A stretch of DNA of 64,000 bases from contig CAWBQT010000008.1 in NCBI GenBank assembly GCA_963790875.1, positions 1,037,453-1,101,452 on the forward strand, given 5' to 3'. The translations under genes were made by a program, and so were the position numbers. Positions within the stretch are counted from its first letter, which is position 1. Every line of letters begins with the position of its first letter. Under the pieces are notes generated by a model. The model was given only the letters and a program-made list of their open reading frames with translations, was not told the DNA's origin and made no database searches. This DNA comes from AP-15 sp963790875 (GTDB lineage: Bacteria > Pseudomonadota > Alphaproteobacteria > ATCC43930 > CGMCC-115725). Shown here in pieces: positions 36,621 through 45,633 of this stretch.

Positions 36621-36995
36621 ATGGCAGGGTCGCTCGAAGGCATCACGGTCCTCGTCGTCGAGGACGATTTTCTGGTGTCGCTGCTCTTCGACGACATGCT
36701 GAAGCAAGCCGGCTGCACCGTTCTCGGACCGGTTCCGCGCCTCGCAGACGCGCTCCGCGCCGCGGGCAACACGGACTGCGATGTCGCCCTATTGGACATC
36801 AATCTCGCCGGCGAATACGTCTATCCGGTGGCGTCGGTCTTGTCGGGAAGGAACGTTCCTTTCATCTTCGTCACCGGCTACGCCAACTCGATACCGCAGG
36901 AATTTGCCGGGACACCGCGTCTCGGCAAGCCCTTCACGGCGGCACAACTGCAGCGCATGCTGTTGCACGCGGTCGAGCGCTCTGCCGGCGGATAA
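36621..36995 (+). CDS. Single-domain response regulator
   Basis: 124-residue receiver domain with no output domain. Acidic pair E14/D15/D16 in VVEDDFLVS, phospho-acceptor D59 in ALLDINLAG, Thr in FVTGYAN and K103 in LGKPF. It begins 6 bp after the hybrid kinase, its evident partner. Stand-alone receivers after HWE kinases usually relay phosphate to another protein or act as phosphate sinks. Confidence 0.94.
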   Translation: MAGSLEGITVLVVEDDFLVSLLFDDMLKQAGCTVLGPVPRLADALRAAGNTDCDVALLDINLAGEYVYPVASVLSGRNVPFIFVTGYANSIPQEFAGTPRLGKPFTAAQLQRMLLHAVERSAGG

Positions 36996-37188
36996 CCGTT
37001 TCGCCGGAACGGCTTCACGCCGGGGAGGCCGATCGCGAAAATGTTATCAAGAATAAAGCACGAGGCCGAGTGACAGCTTTTGGCGCCGACTACGGTCGCT
37101 CTTGCCGCCCGGATCAGACTCCTCGTAATGCCCCGAACCGGTCGCTTGGCTCGGGTATTGCGGCTTGAGCCGTACAGCTGGGCGCAAC

Positions 37189-38481
37189 TTACGCCGCCGG
37201 CGCGCGCCGCGGCTCGATCGCGAATTGCTGGGCCGCATTTCCACCCATCATGCGCGCGATGAACGGCTCGGGCACCTTGGCCGCGCGCAGGCGCGCCAGA
37301 GCGTCCCAGGCGCTCGTCGTGTCGTGATGCGGGTAGCGCGATCCCCACACGACCTTTGCCGCGAAATCCTGCGGCAATTTCTGGATCAGCCGTTCCTCGG
37401 CATCGAAGCCGAGCATGACGTTGCCGTGCTCCCATACCTCCTCGGGCTCGGTGCTGACCGGATAATGGTGCAGCAGCGGGATGACGCGGGTCGATGCCTC
37501 CATCTTTTCGAGTACCTCCTGCATCCACGACGCCTTGCCGTGGGCGACGACCACCTTCATCGCCGGGTAGCGCTCCATGACCGTAAAGCCGATCAAGGTC
37601 GAGGCGACAAACATGTGGTTGTCGAGCCAAGGGGCGAGGATCGGCGCCAGCGGGTGGCCAAGCGGGGTCGCGCGCATAAACGATATCGATTGACCGGCGC
37701 CTCCGCTGCCGCCAGCGAACGGCCCGCCGCCGCCCCCCGGCACGATCGGCTGCACGAGCCGGTCCTTGACCTTTTCGAAAAACTGGCCGTGCGAGGTCCA
37801 TTCCGGGTTCCACAGTCCGGCCGTCGCATGCACCGCCGCCGTGATCCCGAGCCGCTCCAGTTCGGCCCACAGCGGGTCGTAATAGGGGTGATTGAGATAG
37901 CGGTCTTCGACGAACATCGGCCGGATGAAGACGGCGCGGAATGACGGCGTTCGCGCCACCCGCTGCAATTCCTCCAGCGCGTAATCCATGTTCTGCAGCG
38001 GCAATAGGGCGGCGGCGAACAGCCGTTCCGGCGCCGCCTCGCAGAAATCGGCGATCCAATCGTTGTACGCGCGGGCCAAGGCATGGGCGACGTCCGGGTC
38101 GCGCACCAGAAAGAAGCCTTCGGCGAACCAGGTTGGGTACAAGAGCGCCTGGTCGACGCCCATCGCATCCATATCGGCAAGACGCGCCTGTGGGTCCGAG
38201 GCGCCCTCGGTGACCGGATGCTCGACATGCGGGTCGAGGGCACCGACGGCGTCCCAATCCATGCCCGGCCGCCACAGCGCGTGGCGGGGGAGGTTCGGGT
38301 TACCCTTGTCGCGGAAGATCTCGCCGTTGACTTTCAGATAGGCGCCGGTGCGCCCCTGATGCCGCCACAGCGCCTGCCTACCGAGCGTGCGGTATTCGGG
38401 GTCGAGGTACTTTTCCCACAGCGCCGGCGGCTCGACCACATGGCTGTCGCCGTCGAATACGCTGAAATCCTTGGTCGACAT
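37189..38481 (-). CDS. Metal-dependent hydrolase, amidohydrolase family 2
   Basis: 430-residue TIM-barrel protein of the ACMSD-like amidohydrolase group. N-terminal metal motif FDGDSHVVEP, central IRPMFVEDRYLNHPYYDPLW, VAHGKASWMQEVLE near 300 and the C-terminal WGSRYPHHDT with the active-site Asp. A Gly-rich loop (GGGGGPFAGGSGG) around 275 is unusual. Such enzymes decarboxylate or hydrolyse ring-derived acids. It follows a paralog in the same operon. Start set by GGGGAGGAGCGG. Confidence 0.9.
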   Translation of the reverse strand: MSTKDFSVFDGDSHVVEPPALWEKYLDPEYRTLGRQALWRHQGRTGAYLKVNGEIFRDKGNPNLPRHALWRPGMDWDAVGALDPHVEHPVTEGASDPQARLADMDAMGVDQALLYPTWFAEGFFLVRDPDVAHALARAYNDWIADFCEAAPERLFAAALLPLQNMDYALEELQRVARTPSFRAVFIRPMFVEDRYLNHPYYDPLWAELERLGITAAVHATAGLWNPEWTSHGQFFEKVKDRLVQPIVPGGGGGPFAGGSGGAGQSISFMRATPLGHPLAPILAPWLDNHMFVASTLIGFTVMERYPAMKVVVAHGKASWMQEVLEKMEASTRVIPLLHHYPVSTEPEEVWEHGNVMLGFDAEERLIQKLPQDFAAKVVWGSRYPHHDTTSAWDALARLRAAKVPEPFIARMMGGNAAQQFAIEPRRAPAA

Positions 38482-38561
38482 CCGCTCCTCCCCGTGGCGT
38501 CGTCGGCGCCCGCTGGACTGCGCGGCGAGCAGACCAGCGGGCGCGCTATGACGGTAGCTGT

Positions 38562-39950
38562 CTAGCTTCGCGTAACCGCCGCCTCGGGCCGCAATGAAGC
38601 GGCGACTTCCGCTTCGGTCGGCCACCAGTCCGGGCGCTCGATCTCGGTGATCCGCTCGTGGATGATGTTCGCCGGCGCCTGCACGTTGTAGAGGCGCCGG
38701 GCGTTGGCGCCGAGGAATTTCGCCTGATCCTCCGTCGGCAGCCCGTATTTATGCATCGTCTCGATCGCGCGCCAGGCGTCGTCGCCGTCGTGGTGATAGA
38801 CGTCGGACGACCAGCACAGGATGTCGCCATAGAATTCGGGGAGCCGCGCCGGCGGCGCCTCGTCGCCCTCGAAGCCGGTCATGCAATGCTCGAAGAAGGT
38901 CTCGCTCGGCAATTTCTTCAGCGGCGGCAATTGCCGCTCGTTGCGGTACAGCCGATAGGCCTTATCGCACTCATCGATCAGAAAACTGAGCCAGGTCGAC
39001 GAGGCTTCGAAGACCGCGGCGTTGATCTTCGGGTGCCGGTCAAAGAAGCCCGACATCAGCACGATGCTCACCCAGAGCGCCGCCTCCGCTTGGAAATTCT
39101 GCACATTGGCCAGAAACGTATGCGGCAATCCCGCGGTCGCGATGGTCTTACGGATCAGCTCGGCGCCGGAATACTGCTCGCTATAGCCCGACGGCTTCGA
39201 GCTGCCAAAGGCCGGGAACGGGTGCATGCCGTAGACCATGCCGGTCTCTTCGAGGGCGTCCCATACCGGCTCGTATTTCGGCTGCAGCGGGTAGTTGCCC
39301 ATCGCATCCATCGGGCGAACCAGCGCAACCCGGCAGCCGAGCGCCGCGACCCGGCGGATTTCCGCGATCGCGTAGTCGGGGTGCTGCAACGGAATGAGGG
39401 CGGCAAAAAACAGCCGGTCGGGATTTTCCCGCGTATATTCGTAAGCCCACTCATTGTAAGCGCGACAGAAGGCCTTGGCGCCGAGCGCGTCTTCGAGCCA
39501 GGGGTAGATGTCGATCTCGGTCGGGATGATCATGACCTGATCGATGCCCTGAATGTCCATGTCCCGGAGCCGCGGCTTCGGCTCGTAGGACCCGGCATGG
39601 TCGAGATAGGCGACCTGCGCTTGGGTCAGCGCCGTCTTGGGGTTCAGGTTGCGCACATTGAGGGCGCGTTGAATGTCGTGCTTGACCCCAGGCCCGGCAT
39701 TGGTGATGACCCGCATCGTGCCGGGGATGCCGCCCTTCCGCGGTGAGCCGAGCCCGACGCCGGCGCGGCCGTTGACGATCAAGAGCCGGCTGTCGGCATC
39801 CCACCAGATCGTGCGCTTGAGTGCGTCGAGTTCGTCGCGGCTGAGGAACTCTTGCGCGCGCTCCCAGATCAGCGGCGGCTCCGTCACATGCGCATCGCAG
39901 TCGAAGGTCGCGAAGTCCTTGGTCATCGGCGCGAAGCGTTGAACTGGCAT
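38562..39950 (-). CDS. Metal-dependent hydrolase, amidohydrolase family 2 (paralog)
   Basis: 462 residues, related to the downstream gene throughout: FDCDAHVTEPPLIWERAQEF, VRPMDAMGNYPLQPKYEPVW, FLANVQNFQAEAALW and the C-terminal SSDVYHHDG. The paired hydrolases probably form a hetero-oligomer or act in succession. The start is the ATG after GGGTGAGGAGAAGCCTT. An ATG eight codons later is an alternative. Divides from the downstream paralog by 80 bp. Confidence 0.9.
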   Translation of the reverse strand: MPVQRFAPMTKDFATFDCDAHVTEPPLIWERAQEFLSRDELDALKRTIWWDADSRLLIVNGRAGVGLGSPRKGGIPGTMRVITNAGPGVKHDIQRALNVRNLNPKTALTQAQVAYLDHAGSYEPKPRLRDMDIQGIDQVMIIPTEIDIYPWLEDALGAKAFCRAYNEWAYEYTRENPDRLFFAALIPLQHPDYAIAEIRRVAALGCRVALVRPMDAMGNYPLQPKYEPVWDALEETGMVYGMHPFPAFGSSKPSGYSEQYSGAELIRKTIATAGLPHTFLANVQNFQAEAALWVSIVLMSGFFDRHPKINAAVFEASSTWLSFLIDECDKAYRLYRNERQLPPLKKLPSETFFEHCMTGFEGDEAPPARLPEFYGDILCWSSDVYHHDGDDAWRAIETMHKYGLPTEDQAKFLGANARRLYNVQAPANIIHERITEIERPDWWPTEAEVAASLRPEAAVTRS

Positions 39951-39984
39951 AAGGCTTCTCCTCACCCAATGGTGACGCAGCGGA

Positions 39985-40149
39985 CTAATCTTCGAGCCAG
40001 CCCGGCGGTACGATGACCGCGCCGTGGCGCGCGAAAAAAGCATCGATCTCTGCCATATCGGCATCGCTGATCGCCCAGCCTAGGGCGCCGAGGTTCTCGG
40101 TCACCCCGGCAGCGGCGCGGAAGGTTCGCCCGAATTGGCGGTACTCCAT
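39985..40149 (-). pseudogene. Gutted aldo/keto reductase: first ten and last forty-four residues fused in frame
   Basis: 54 codons: MEYRQFGRTF is an aldo/keto reductase N-terminus, and the remainder (RAAAGVTENLGALGWAISDA, DMAEIDAFFARHG, PPGWLED) is the C-terminus of the same family. The roughly 270 residues of barrel between them are missing, and the join is in frame with start and stop kept. It begins 9 bp after the NAD/SAF dehydrogenase stop, so it keeps its operon place. If made, the peptide cannot be a reductase. Confidence 0.75.
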
Positions 40150-40158
40150 GGACGCCCC

Positions 40159-41487
40159 CTATTGCGCCGCGATCGCCGCAGACCGTGGCGCCGAGCGCCG
40201 CTCCATCGCGCGCCGCGCCGCGACGGCGGCACTCTCCGGAACCACGACGTCGTCCCACGCCAGGATCTCGCCGGCCGCAATGTCCCGCTTCAGCCGGACA
40301 CGATGCGCCAGGCCAATCGGCAGCGCGCCTTCCGCCAGGCTGCGCGCGGCTGGGACGAGCTTCCCCCAGACCGTGTAGCCGCCTTCGCCGTCGAGCATCT
40401 CGCCGGTGCCGAGGTTGCGTTTGGCAACAGCAACGACATCGCCGAGCCAGGCCTGCGCCTGCCCGGTCGGCTCGCCGCGCAGCGCCGCCGACAGCACCGA
40501 GATGGCAAGCTCCAGCCCGATCAGGTGGTAGGGCTTGTACATCGCGGCATACCAGCCGCTCTCATCGGTCTTGAGCCCGTATTCTCGGAAGCAGGCGCGA
40601 GCGTATTCGTTCGGCGCCTTCAATACGACATAGACACCCCAGCGCAGATCGCGAAACACCGATCGGCCGTCGCGCTCGAGCGAGGAGACGACCTCGACCA
40701 TGGCGTCCCGCTCCAGCGCGCCCCCGGCCCCGCGGCCGCGCAGTACGTGCGGCAGGTCGTCGACGCCGCACGGCGGAAAGCCCAGCCCGTCTGCGGGCAC
40801 GCCGAGCCCGGTGGCGTTGGCGATCGCCGCCATCTCGATCGCCGACTTGGTGCCGTCGAGGAAGGAATTGAACATCTGCGCGTTCATGCCGCCGGCGCGA
40901 GCCTCCTCGGGCGTCAATCCGTAATGCGCCCAGACCTCGTCAGGGGTCACCGCATGGTAGGTGGGCAGGTATTTCGTGCCCTTGCCGGCAGCGACGACCG
41001 CGAAGCCGCAGGCCTGCGCCCAATCGACAAGCTCGCAGACGAGCGCCGGCTGGTCGCCATAGGCAAGCGAATAGACGACGTTCCTGGCGCGCGCCTCCTC
41101 GGCCAATAACGGGCCGGCGAGCACGTCGGCCTCGACATTGACCATGACGATGTGCTTGCCGCCGGCGATCGCGGACGCCGCGTGCGCGATGCCGGCGGGC
41201 GGGCTGCCGGTCGCCTCGACGACGACCTCGACGTCGGGATCGGCGCAGGCTTCGGCGCCCGAGTCGACAAAGCGGGTGCGCTCGATCCGCGCCGCCTCCC
41301 AGCCGACTGTCCGACAGGCGCTGCGCGCGCGCTCTGGATCGAGATCGGCGATGACCGAAACCTCCAGCCCCGGGATCGCGGGCACCTGATTCAGAAACAT
41401 CGAGCCGAACTTGCCGGCGCCGATCAGCGCGACCCTCACCGGCCGGCCGGCGGCGGCGCGCTCGCGCGCGAGGCGGTGGAGGTTCAT
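40159..41487 (-). CDS. NAD(P)-dependent dehydrogenase with C-terminal SAF domain
   Basis: 442 residues. Rossmann start RVALIGAGKFGSMFLNQVPA, then EATGSPPAGIAHAASAIAGG as in homoserine-dehydrogenase-like proteins, and a C-terminal SAF-type region (HRVRLKRDIAAGEILAWDDV). Members of this group are often misnamed flagellar FlgA-like. Substrate unknown. Its ATG overlaps the stop of the upstream dioxygenase by four bases (ATGA), a sign of tight coupling. Confidence 0.88.
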   Translation of the reverse strand: MNLHRLARERAAAGRPVRVALIGAGKFGSMFLNQVPAIPGLEVSVIADLDPERARSACRTVGWEAARIERTRFVDSGAEACADPDVEVVVEATGSPPAGIAHAASAIAGGKHIVMVNVEADVLAGPLLAEEARARNVVYSLAYGDQPALVCELVDWAQACGFAVVAAGKGTKYLPTYHAVTPDEVWAHYGLTPEEARAGGMNAQMFNSFLDGTKSAIEMAAIANATGLGVPADGLGFPPCGVDDLPHVLRGRGAGGALERDAMVEVVSSLERDGRSVFRDLRWGVYVVLKAPNEYARACFREYGLKTDESGWYAAMYKPYHLIGLELAISVLSAALRGEPTGQAQAWLGDVVAVAKRNLGTGEMLDGEGGYTVWGKLVPAARSLAEGALPIGLAHRVRLKRDIAAGEILAWDDVVVPESAAVAARRAMERRSAPRSAAIAAQ

Positions 41488-42284
41488 TCGGCGGCGGCCT
41501 TGTAGGTCCGGGCATAGGCGAGCAATGCGCCGTCGGCGACCGGCTCAATCGGGGTGAAGTCGCGATGCGCGATCCACTCGGGCCGCGTCGGCGTGCGGAT
41601 GTAGTTCGAGACCGCGGACAAGGTCAGATAGACGATGCGGCGCGGGTAGGGGGTGATGTTCGGGGCCGAGGCGTGCACCAGATTGCCGTGGAACATCAGC
41701 ACCGAGCCCGGCTTGCCGGTCGGCGCGACGATGCCGCCCGCCTCGACGAGACGGGTAACGGTGTCGTTGTCGAGCGTCCACAGTGGGTATGAGGTCGTCG
41801 CCTCGTCGTGCCCGGCGGCGAAGACCCCCTCCTTTTGGCTCTTCGGCACCAGCATCAGCGGGCCGTTGATGTGCATGACCTCGTCCATGAACACGGCGAT
41901 GTTCATCGCCCGCGGTTCCGGCATGCCGTCGTCGCGTGCCCAGGTGCCGTAATCCTGGTGCCACTGCCAGACATCGCCCTCGAAGGCGGCCTTGGCGTTG
42001 ATCTTGTACTGGTGCATGTAGAGCTTTTCGCCGAACACCTGCTCGACCGGCCGGATCAGGCGCGGATGCGCACCCAGCAGGCGGAACGCCTCGTTATAGG
42101 TGTGGGCGGCAAAGGCGGTGCGCGGCGCCCCCGTCTTTTCGCGCCAGACTTCGCGCCGGTTGGTGGCGTAAATCCGCTCCGCCTCGTCGCGCAGGATCGC
42201 GACCTCCTCCTCCGAGAAGCATCCGGGCAGGAACAGGTAGCCCTTGTCAGCGAACTGCCGAAGCTGCTGCGCCGTCAGCGGCAT
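41484..42284 (-). CDS. Phytanoyl-CoA dioxygenase family (EctD-like) oxygenase
   Basis: 266 residues. Fe(II)/2-oxoglutarate oxygenase with iron ligands H109 and D111 (WQWHQDYGTW) and H204 (NLVHASAPN), and an arginine at about 216 for 2-oxoglutarate. It probably hydroxylates the compound handled by the downstream dehydrogenase and hydrolases. Starts inside the end of the GntR gene (38-bp overlap) and is followed by an ATGA overlap with the dehydrogenase, so the three are one transcription unit. Confidence 0.92.
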   Translation of the reverse strand: MPLTAQQLRQFADKGYLFLPGCFSEEEVAILRDEAERIYATNRREVWREKTGAPRTAFAAHTYNEAFRLLGAHPRLIRPVEQVFGEKLYMHQYKINAKAAFEGDVWQWHQDYGTWARDDGMPEPRAMNIAVFMDEVMHINGPLMLVPKSQKEGVFAAGHDEATTSYPLWTLDNDTVTRLVEAGGIVAPTGKPGSVLMFHGNLVHASAPNITPYPRRIVYLTLSAVSNYIRTPTRPEWIAHRDFTPIEPVADGALLAYARTYKAAAE

Positions 42285-42978
42285 CGCGGTTTCCTCCTGT
42301 TGACATTGACGACCGGCTTAGCCGGCGCGCGGTTTCGGCGCCGGCGCGGTCGGTGTGGTGGGCGGCGGCGTGCTCCGCGCCGGCGGCATCACCGGCGAGA
42401 ACGCACCTCAGGATCTCCTGGTGCTCGGCCCAGACCAGCGGGCGCTGCTCGGGATCGTCTAGCACCGCGCCCATCGAGCGTTTCAGATGCGGCCATTGCG
42501 CGGCGACGGTGTCTTCGATCGCGCGGTTGCCGGAGAGACGATAGAGCGCGGTGTGAAAGGCGACATCAGCCTCGATGAACGCGAGCACCGGGGCATCCGG
42601 CGGCAGCGCGAGCCCCACGGCAAGCGCTCGTTGCGTCGCACGGCGCTGGTCGGTGTCGACGACGCGCCCGGCGATGCGCTCGGCGGAGAGCCGGGCGGCC
42701 AGCACGTCAAGCGCGGTGCGGACCTGGTAAAGTTCGCGGATCCTGACGGCATCGATCTCCGAGACGACGAGCCCCCGGCGGCCGGTCTCCGCCACCAGCT
42801 TCTGTTGCTTGAGCAGTTGCAGCGCATGGCTGATCGGCTGCCGCGATACGCCAAGCACTCGCCCGAGCTCTTCCTGCCGGATGCGCTGGCCGGGGGCGAG
42901 CGTGCCGTCCGCGATCGCCTGGACCAGCTGGTCGTACGCCCGGTGGATCAAGGCCGGCGGGAGGTCAAGCGACTGCAT
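42247..42978 (-). CDS. GntR family regulator (FCD type)
   Basis: 243 residues. N-terminal winged helix (AYDQLVQAIADGTLAPGQRI, GVSRQPISHALQLL) and a C-terminal all-helical FCD ligand domain (ALPPDAPVLAFIEADVAFHT with metal-binding His). It is the first gene of the minus-strand operon 42978-37189 and likely regulates it in response to a substrate acid. The C-terminal 20 residues after ETARRLSRS are probably not part of the fold and overlap the next gene. Confidence 0.92.
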   Translation of the reverse strand: MQSLDLPPALIHRAYDQLVQAIADGTLAPGQRIRQEELGRVLGVSRQPISHALQLLKQQKLVAETGRRGLVVSEIDAVRIRELYQVRTALDVLAARLSAERIAGRVVDTDQRRATQRALAVGLALPPDAPVLAFIEADVAFHTALYRLSGNRAIEDTVAAQWPHLKRSMGAVLDDPEQRPLVWAEHQEILRCVLAGDAAGAEHAAAHHTDRAGAETARRLSRSSMSTGGNRDAADGAAASAVR

Positions 42979-43067
42979 CGTTACTCAGCATTCTGAATTC
43001 CGAACTCGAAGCTAGCTCGGGATCGAAAAACAGTAAAGCCCTACCGGGCGCTCCCAGGTGCGCCCTT

Positions 43068-43120
43068 CGCTTGCGCAACGATGCCGACGCAGTCGCGACC
43101 GCTCGGGTATTGCGCAAGCG
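43068..43120. promoter_or_regulatory. Perfect 11-bp inverted repeat between the acetyltransferase and GntR genes
   Basis: CGCTTGCGCAA (43068-43078) and TTGCGCAAGCG (43110-43120), 31 bases apart. It lies after the acetyltransferase stop and 90 bp upstream of the GntR start, so it could be an operator for the GntR operon or a long-loop terminator. There is no U tract. Confidence 0.4.
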
Positions 43121-43154
43121 CTACTGACAGCAGCCTTTCCATTGCGCATTCCCG

Positions 43155-44372
43155 CTAAAAGATCTCCGGACACCATGGCAACGGATCCGTGTGGAAAATA
43201 GCGTCGGCGCGGGCGGCGGCGCCGGAACACGCTTCTTGAACACGAAGCGCGCGAGCCAGCCGGGTCCAGGTAAAGCCTCCGAGGTACACCGAGCCGAGCG
43301 CCGTGACGTCGCAGCGTAGGTCCGGGCCTTCCGCCGTGCGCTCGACGCCGCCCGAACCGACCCGCCAGCAACCGGCATTCCAAGGGCAGAATTGATCGGT
43401 CACCTCGATGATGACGGAACCTTGCGGCTCGAACGAGCGCGCCGACAATGCCGACTTCACGTCGAGCAGACGCACCCAGACGCCATCGCGAAGGCTGAAG
43501 CCGAGCCGGCGAGGCTCCGCCAGCAACAGGAGCAGCGGATGATCGAGCGGCAGCAGCGAGGCTCTGACGCGTGCCATCCAGTCGATGTCCAGCAGATACC
43601 GCCAGATGGCGCCTGTTGCCTCAGGCGACGCGGCGATCGCCTCGATCACCGCGACTGCACCGGTCTGGAGGCCCCGCTCGAAAGCCCAGTTCAGTCGGTA
43701 GAGCGCGTAGGCCGCAGGCCGCCCTTCGTGCTCGAGGACCGCGCATTGCAGATCCCCACCGGTGCCACGCCGCCATTGCGGATCGGCAAGTATGCGGGTC
43801 TGCCACCAGGCCGAGCTTCGCGCAAACATGCCCGGCGTCACCGCAGCGACCGGTTCGTAGACCGCGGCAACGTACTCTTGGGCGGCAGCGAGCGGGACCA
43901 GGTTAACACGCCCGCAAGCGGCGAACGGCGCGCGGAACGCCGACCGCTCACGCGGCAGATCGATCTCGGCGGTGAATGACGCGGGGCCGAAGCCGAAACG
44001 GCCGTAGATCGTGTCTTCGGTGGCCCAAAGGTAAGCGACCGGCTCGCCTCGCCGATGGCAGGCATCGAGCAGGGCCCGCATCATCGCTCGCAGGAGACCC
44101 CGTCGCCGGTGAGTGGGCAAGACGCCGGCGACGGTCACCCCGGCCGCGCGCACCCTTCCGCCGGGGACCGTCAGCTCAAACGGAAAAGCGCCCAAGCCCC
44201 CGACCGCGCGGCCGCCATCCCATGCGGCGTATACGCGGTCGGCGGGCATAACGCGGGTGAAGCGGTCGACTTGGTCGTCATCGGGAGCCGAACGCCCGAA
44301 ATAAACCCCGATCGGCGTGATGGCCTGCCTGACCTCTTCCGCCGAGGCGCAGGATCGAATCTCGACGTCCAT
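43155..44372 (-). CDS. Eis-like GNAT acetyltransferase
   Basis: 405 residues with two GNAT-like domains and a sterol-carrier-like C-terminus as in Eis. Acetyl-CoA loop VLPTHRRRGLLRAMMRALLD near residue 90-110, AYLWATEDTIYGRFGFGPAS, and C-terminal GSVYLGGFTWTRLARAL. Eis proteins acetylate multiple amines of small molecules or proteins. The start chosen is MDVEIRSCASAEE, preceded by GAGGGTGAAAGCCGCC. Upstream in-frame codons have no family match. Stands alone. Confidence 0.88.
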   Translation of the reverse strand: MDVEIRSCASAEEVRQAITPIGVYFGRSAPDDDQVDRFTRVMPADRVYAAWDGGRAVGGLGAFPFELTVPGGRVRAAGVTVAGVLPTHRRRGLLRAMMRALLDACHRRGEPVAYLWATEDTIYGRFGFGPASFTAEIDLPRERSAFRAPFAACGRVNLVPLAAAQEYVAAVYEPVAAVTPGMFARSSAWWQTRILADPQWRRGTGGDLQCAVLEHEGRPAAYALYRLNWAFERGLQTGAVAVIEAIAASPEATGAIWRYLLDIDWMARVRASLLPLDHPLLLLLAEPRRLGFSLRDGVWVRLLDVKSALSARSFEPQGSVIIEVTDQFCPWNAGCWRVGSGGVERTAEGPDLRCDVTALGSVYLGGFTWTRLARALRVQEACSGAAARADAIFHTDPLPWCPEIF

Positions 44373-44733
44373 GGCGGCTTTCACCCTCGAAAGTATACTG
44401 CCGCAAGTGCCGTCGTTCCGCAGCACGCAGCCTCCAGAGATCCACTGTCGCGCGCAGCTACCGATTTGTGTGCCATCATATCCAGGACCGCGCCCGGCGG
44501 CCACTTGCCCCTGCCGGCACGGGCGGTGCCGAGCCTGATCTCTTCAACGATGTGAGCGGCAGAAACTCCTCCTTGGCGCCGACTACCGCCGTTCGCTGTG
44601 GTCTGCTATCGATTGTCGAGTGTCGGCTGCCGTCGTGGGGCGAACCGTTGGATGGGCTAAGCGATCCCCCGTAAGATCGATAGCTTGCACTATGGCGCCA
44701 TGATGAACTTCAGTCTGTGAGGGAGGGCGAGAA
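44373..44733. other. Intergenic, no gene recognised
   Basis: 361 bp between divergent genes. No motif or clear promoter pair. The last 16 bp contain the GGGAGGGCGAGAA ribosome site of the glutathione transferase. Confidence 0.5.
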
Positions 44734-45351
44734 ATGGAGCTTTACACCGCCGGCACCGGCAATGGGCAGCGCGCCGCGATCGCAGTTAATGAATGCGGCG
44801 TTTCGTGCAAGATCCATGTGCTCAATCTGGGTCACGGCGACCAAAAGGCCGCCGACTACTTGAAGATCAACCCGACTGCGCGCATCCCGACCCTGATCGA
44901 TCCCGAAGGTTCGGGGGGAAAGCCCCTGACCGTGACCCAGTCTTGGGCGATCCTGATGTATTTGTGCGAGAAGACCGGGAAATTCCTGCCGGCGGACCCG
45001 GTCGCGCGGGTCCGCATGTTCCAGTGGATCGCCGAGGGGGCGGCCGATTACGCGTCGGTCAACCAGACCATCTTCTTCCTCGGCGCGCGCATGCCGGAAA
45101 AGGTGCCGGACTCTGCGATCAAGTTCTACGAGGATCGCTTCGTCAATCTGTGGCGCTTTGCCGACGAGCAGCTTGCCAAGACGCAATATCTGGCCAGCGA
45201 TGAAATCACCGCCGCCGATCTGGCGGTCTACCCAATCTATGCCGGCCGCAAGGCGCTCCCCGACAACGCCGGTCTGAAGCATTTGCAAGCTTGGGGCGAG
45301 CGGATTGGTTCGCGGCCCGGCGTGCAGAAAGGCATGAAGCTCGAAAACTGA
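44734..45351 (+). CDS. Glutathione S-transferase family protein
   Basis: 205 residues, thioredoxin-like N-domain (MELYTAGTGNGQRAAIAVNE) with cis-Pro in NPTARIPTLIDP and the SWAILMYLCEKTG helix that binds the glutathione gamma-glutamyl group, then an all-helical C-domain with SDEITAADLAVYP. Similar to YfcG/YghU-type disulfide-bond reductases. Stand-alone gene. Confidence 0.92.
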   Translation: MELYTAGTGNGQRAAIAVNECGVSCKIHVLNLGHGDQKAADYLKINPTARIPTLIDPEGSGGKPLTVTQSWAILMYLCEKTGKFLPADPVARVRMFQWIAEGAADYASVNQTIFFLGARMPEKVPDSAIKFYEDRFVNLWRFADEQLAKTQYLASDEITAADLAVYPIYAGRKALPDNAGLKHLQAWGERIGSRPGVQKGMKLEN

Positions 45352-45633
45352 CCGCGGACCTCGATCGACCGGCTCGGGACGCCGCCGCTGCTGGCGTCGC
45401 GAGATTACCGCTCGCGCCGCCGTAGCAGGGGTACTGCTCGCCGGGCACCTCGAGGGCGGCGGGCGGGCGGGCACGTATTCCGGACCGTCCGGGCCGCTCG
45501 CGCTGGCCAGGCTGACAGATCGTCGCACATCGGTGCCTTGCGACAACGACCTTCGGCGACCGGAACACGCTGCCGGGCGATGCCGTCATTTCCTCGGGTC
45601 TTCCGTGTTGGGTCGGCGGTCGGCGTTTGTCGG

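Noticed and set aside
43155..44504. Longer start for the Eis-like acetyltransferase
   Set aside because: The extra 44 N-terminal residues have no family match and lack a ribosome site.
45352..45633. Arg/Pro-rich minus-strand frames between GST and the BNR protein
   Set aside because: Composition typical of antisense GC-rich frames, no motif.
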